Both the position numbers and the translations under genes were made by a program. This document shows positions 63,201 through 64,000 of a stretch of 64,000 bases of DNA, one piece after another (positions within the stretch are counted from its first letter, which is position 1; the number at the start of each line of letters is the position of its first letter). Under the pieces are notes generated by a model, which was not told where the DNA came from, ran no database searches, and saw only the letters and a program-made list of their open reading frames with translations. Origin of the DNA: JAVJRN01 sp040218415 (GTDB lineage: Bacteria > Bacteroidota > Bacteroidia > Cytophagales > Cyclobacteriaceae); contig JAVJRN010000067.1 of assembly GCA_040218415.1 (NCBI GenBank), positions 141,750-205,749 of the forward strand, written 5' to 3'.

Positions 63201-63289
63201 TTCAAACTTGCTTTTAGTTGACAAAAGGAGATAAATCTGGTTGCCAATCATTCTTTTCAGTTACGACAATTCATTTCATTCTCACAAAT

Positions 63290-63334
63290 GTACTATAATC
63301 GGTACATTTTGATAATTATAGTACTTATTATAGT
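63290..63334 (-). promoter_or_regulatory. Candidate HipB operator
   Basis: GTACTATAAT (63290-63299) and ATTATAGTAC (63315-63324) are perfect inverted repeats with a 15-base spacer, and a third half-site ATTATAGT lies at 63327-63334. The location upstream of hipB (start 63200) fits HipB autorepression. The half-sites also resemble a -10 box, so part may be promoter. Confidence 0.5.
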
Positions 63335-63701
63335 TCTTTTATTGATTGATAAATTTTGAAATCCAATTTGATTGATACAGGCTTAAATATGAGCACTCCT
63401 TACAAATCACCCATTTTAAACTTTTAGATTCCCGTTTGTCTGAATGGTTAGTTGGGGTGAAGATCAGTGTGCCGAAGCAAAAAAAATACGATAGCCGCTT
63501 ACACAGTCTCATTCAATTTATCCTATATTGTGCGCACAACTGATTCTTAGGTGATAGAGTGCTTTGCTAAACCATATACATCAGTTAAATAAAAAAGAAT
63601 AAATAAACCAACAAACAGCATCAAATAGTGTGTTATAACATGTTAACTACAATTCAGTTGAGGTTAATTGCTAAATTGTTGGGATTAATACAACAGAGAG
63701 T
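63335..63701. other. Intergenic region
   Basis: 367 AT-rich bases between the hipBA operator and the next gene. I see no gene, repeat or hairpin that I can support. Confidence 0.4.
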
Positions 63702-63944
63702 ATGAAGGTTAACATAAAAGCATTTAGCTCAGTACTTCGAGAAATAGATAACGGTTGGTTATTCGAAGATTTTGCTCACAAATTTCTAAATGCACGTTTC
63801 GGTAGAGACTTTATTCCAGTTGGCGGAAGTAAAGACAAAGGTGTTGACGGCTTTCAACACATCTTTTCATCTAAATCAAACGTGCTTATTTCACTTGAAA
63901 AGTATACCAGTGTTTCAGTTCAAAAGTATACCATTTATGGTTAA
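63702..63944 (+). pseudogene. Truncated PD-(D/E)XK-like nuclease gene, interrupted
   Basis: ATG 63702 begins MKVNIKAFSSVLREIDNGWL and continues FEDFAHKFLNARFGRDFIPV then GGSKDKGVDGFQ, the opening of a restriction-endonuclease-like (Mrr-type) fold with the G-x-x-D-x-G-x-D motif. After FSSKSN the frame enters VLISLEKYTSVSVQKYTIYG and stops at 63944. The sequence there consists of the AAAAGTATACCA repeats. I therefore take it as the N-terminal 60 residues of a larger nuclease cut by an insertion. The rest would lie beyond the window. Confidence 0.6.
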
Positions 63945-64000
63945 TAATTAAATTATTACTATATAACGTAACGCCATGGATAGGCTAGCCTATCCATGGC
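63887..64000. mobile_element. Probable left end of an insertion sequence (IS21-like repeats)
   Basis: AAAAGTATACCA occurs at 63898-63909 and 63922-63933, 24 bases apart, just where the nuclease frame is broken. Repeated GTATACCA-type motifs near the ends are typical of IS21-family elements of Bacteroidota. The transposase would lie outside the window, so the family is a guess. Confidence 0.4.
63973..64000. repeat. Perfect 28-bp palindrome at the window edge
   Basis: GCCATGGATAGG CTAG CCTATCCATGGC is a perfect 28-base palindrome ending at the last base of the window. It may be a hairpin inside the putative insertion element or extend further outside the window. Confidence 0.85.

Overview
The window looks like chromosomal DNA of a Bacteroidota bacterium, most likely a marine Cytophagales-type organism. 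The signs are a T9SS type B (CHU_C / gliding-motility) sorting domain, a PorP/SprF protein, DUF3667, DUF2911, SBBP and PKD repeat families, many short lipoproteins, a low G+C look and few Shine-Dalgarno sequences. No rRNA or tRNA gene was recognised.

Layout. 1-9.7 kb: a partial AstE/AspA-like deacylase, flotillin-like FloA, an outer-membrane protein, an EF-hand protein, a GAF protein, a possible small RNA with a clear terminator, and an overlapping operon of a cryptochrome/photolyase-like flavoprotein, a flavin reductase and a 44-codon DUF2256 protein. 9.7-18.8 kb: a TPR histidine kinase with a lipoprotein, two small conserved proteins, a Vms1/VLRF1-like release-factor-fold protein, tcdA-tatD, a GH17 lipoprotein, DUF3667 and a hypothetical protein. 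19.0-23.4 kb: accessory region. A type I methylase gene (hsdM) is split in frame by a repeat-flanked DUF559 endonuclease cassette that itself carries an amber codon. It overlaps an OLD-like ATPase-Toprim gene, and a 41-bp-period palindrome array follows. No hsdS or hsdR is present. 23.8-45 kb: an M16 peptidase, two complete tripartite RND efflux systems, a DUF2911-TlpA-beta-propeller lipoprotein operon, and carbonic anhydrase. The second pump is preceded by its own OmpR-type two-component system, and the same 11-bp-spaced direct repeat lies upstream of both the regulator and the pump. 45.4-60.7 kb: a LytTR regulator, a 3674-residue PKD/SBBP surface protein with a T9SS type B signal, its PorP/SprF partner and a SWIM-finger protein. 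60.8-64 kb: accessory region with a duplicated hipA tail, a broken YoeB-type toxin with its antitoxin, an intact hipBA pair with a candidate operator, and a truncated nuclease gene that runs into a probable IS end and a perfect 28-bp palindrome at the window edge.

The strongest candidates for something unusual are the hsdM/DUF559/OLD locus, the VLRF1-like gene with its small partner, the shared two-component operator, and the photolyase-like protein that seems to lack key flavin-site residues. All family assignments were made by eye from motifs; no search was run.
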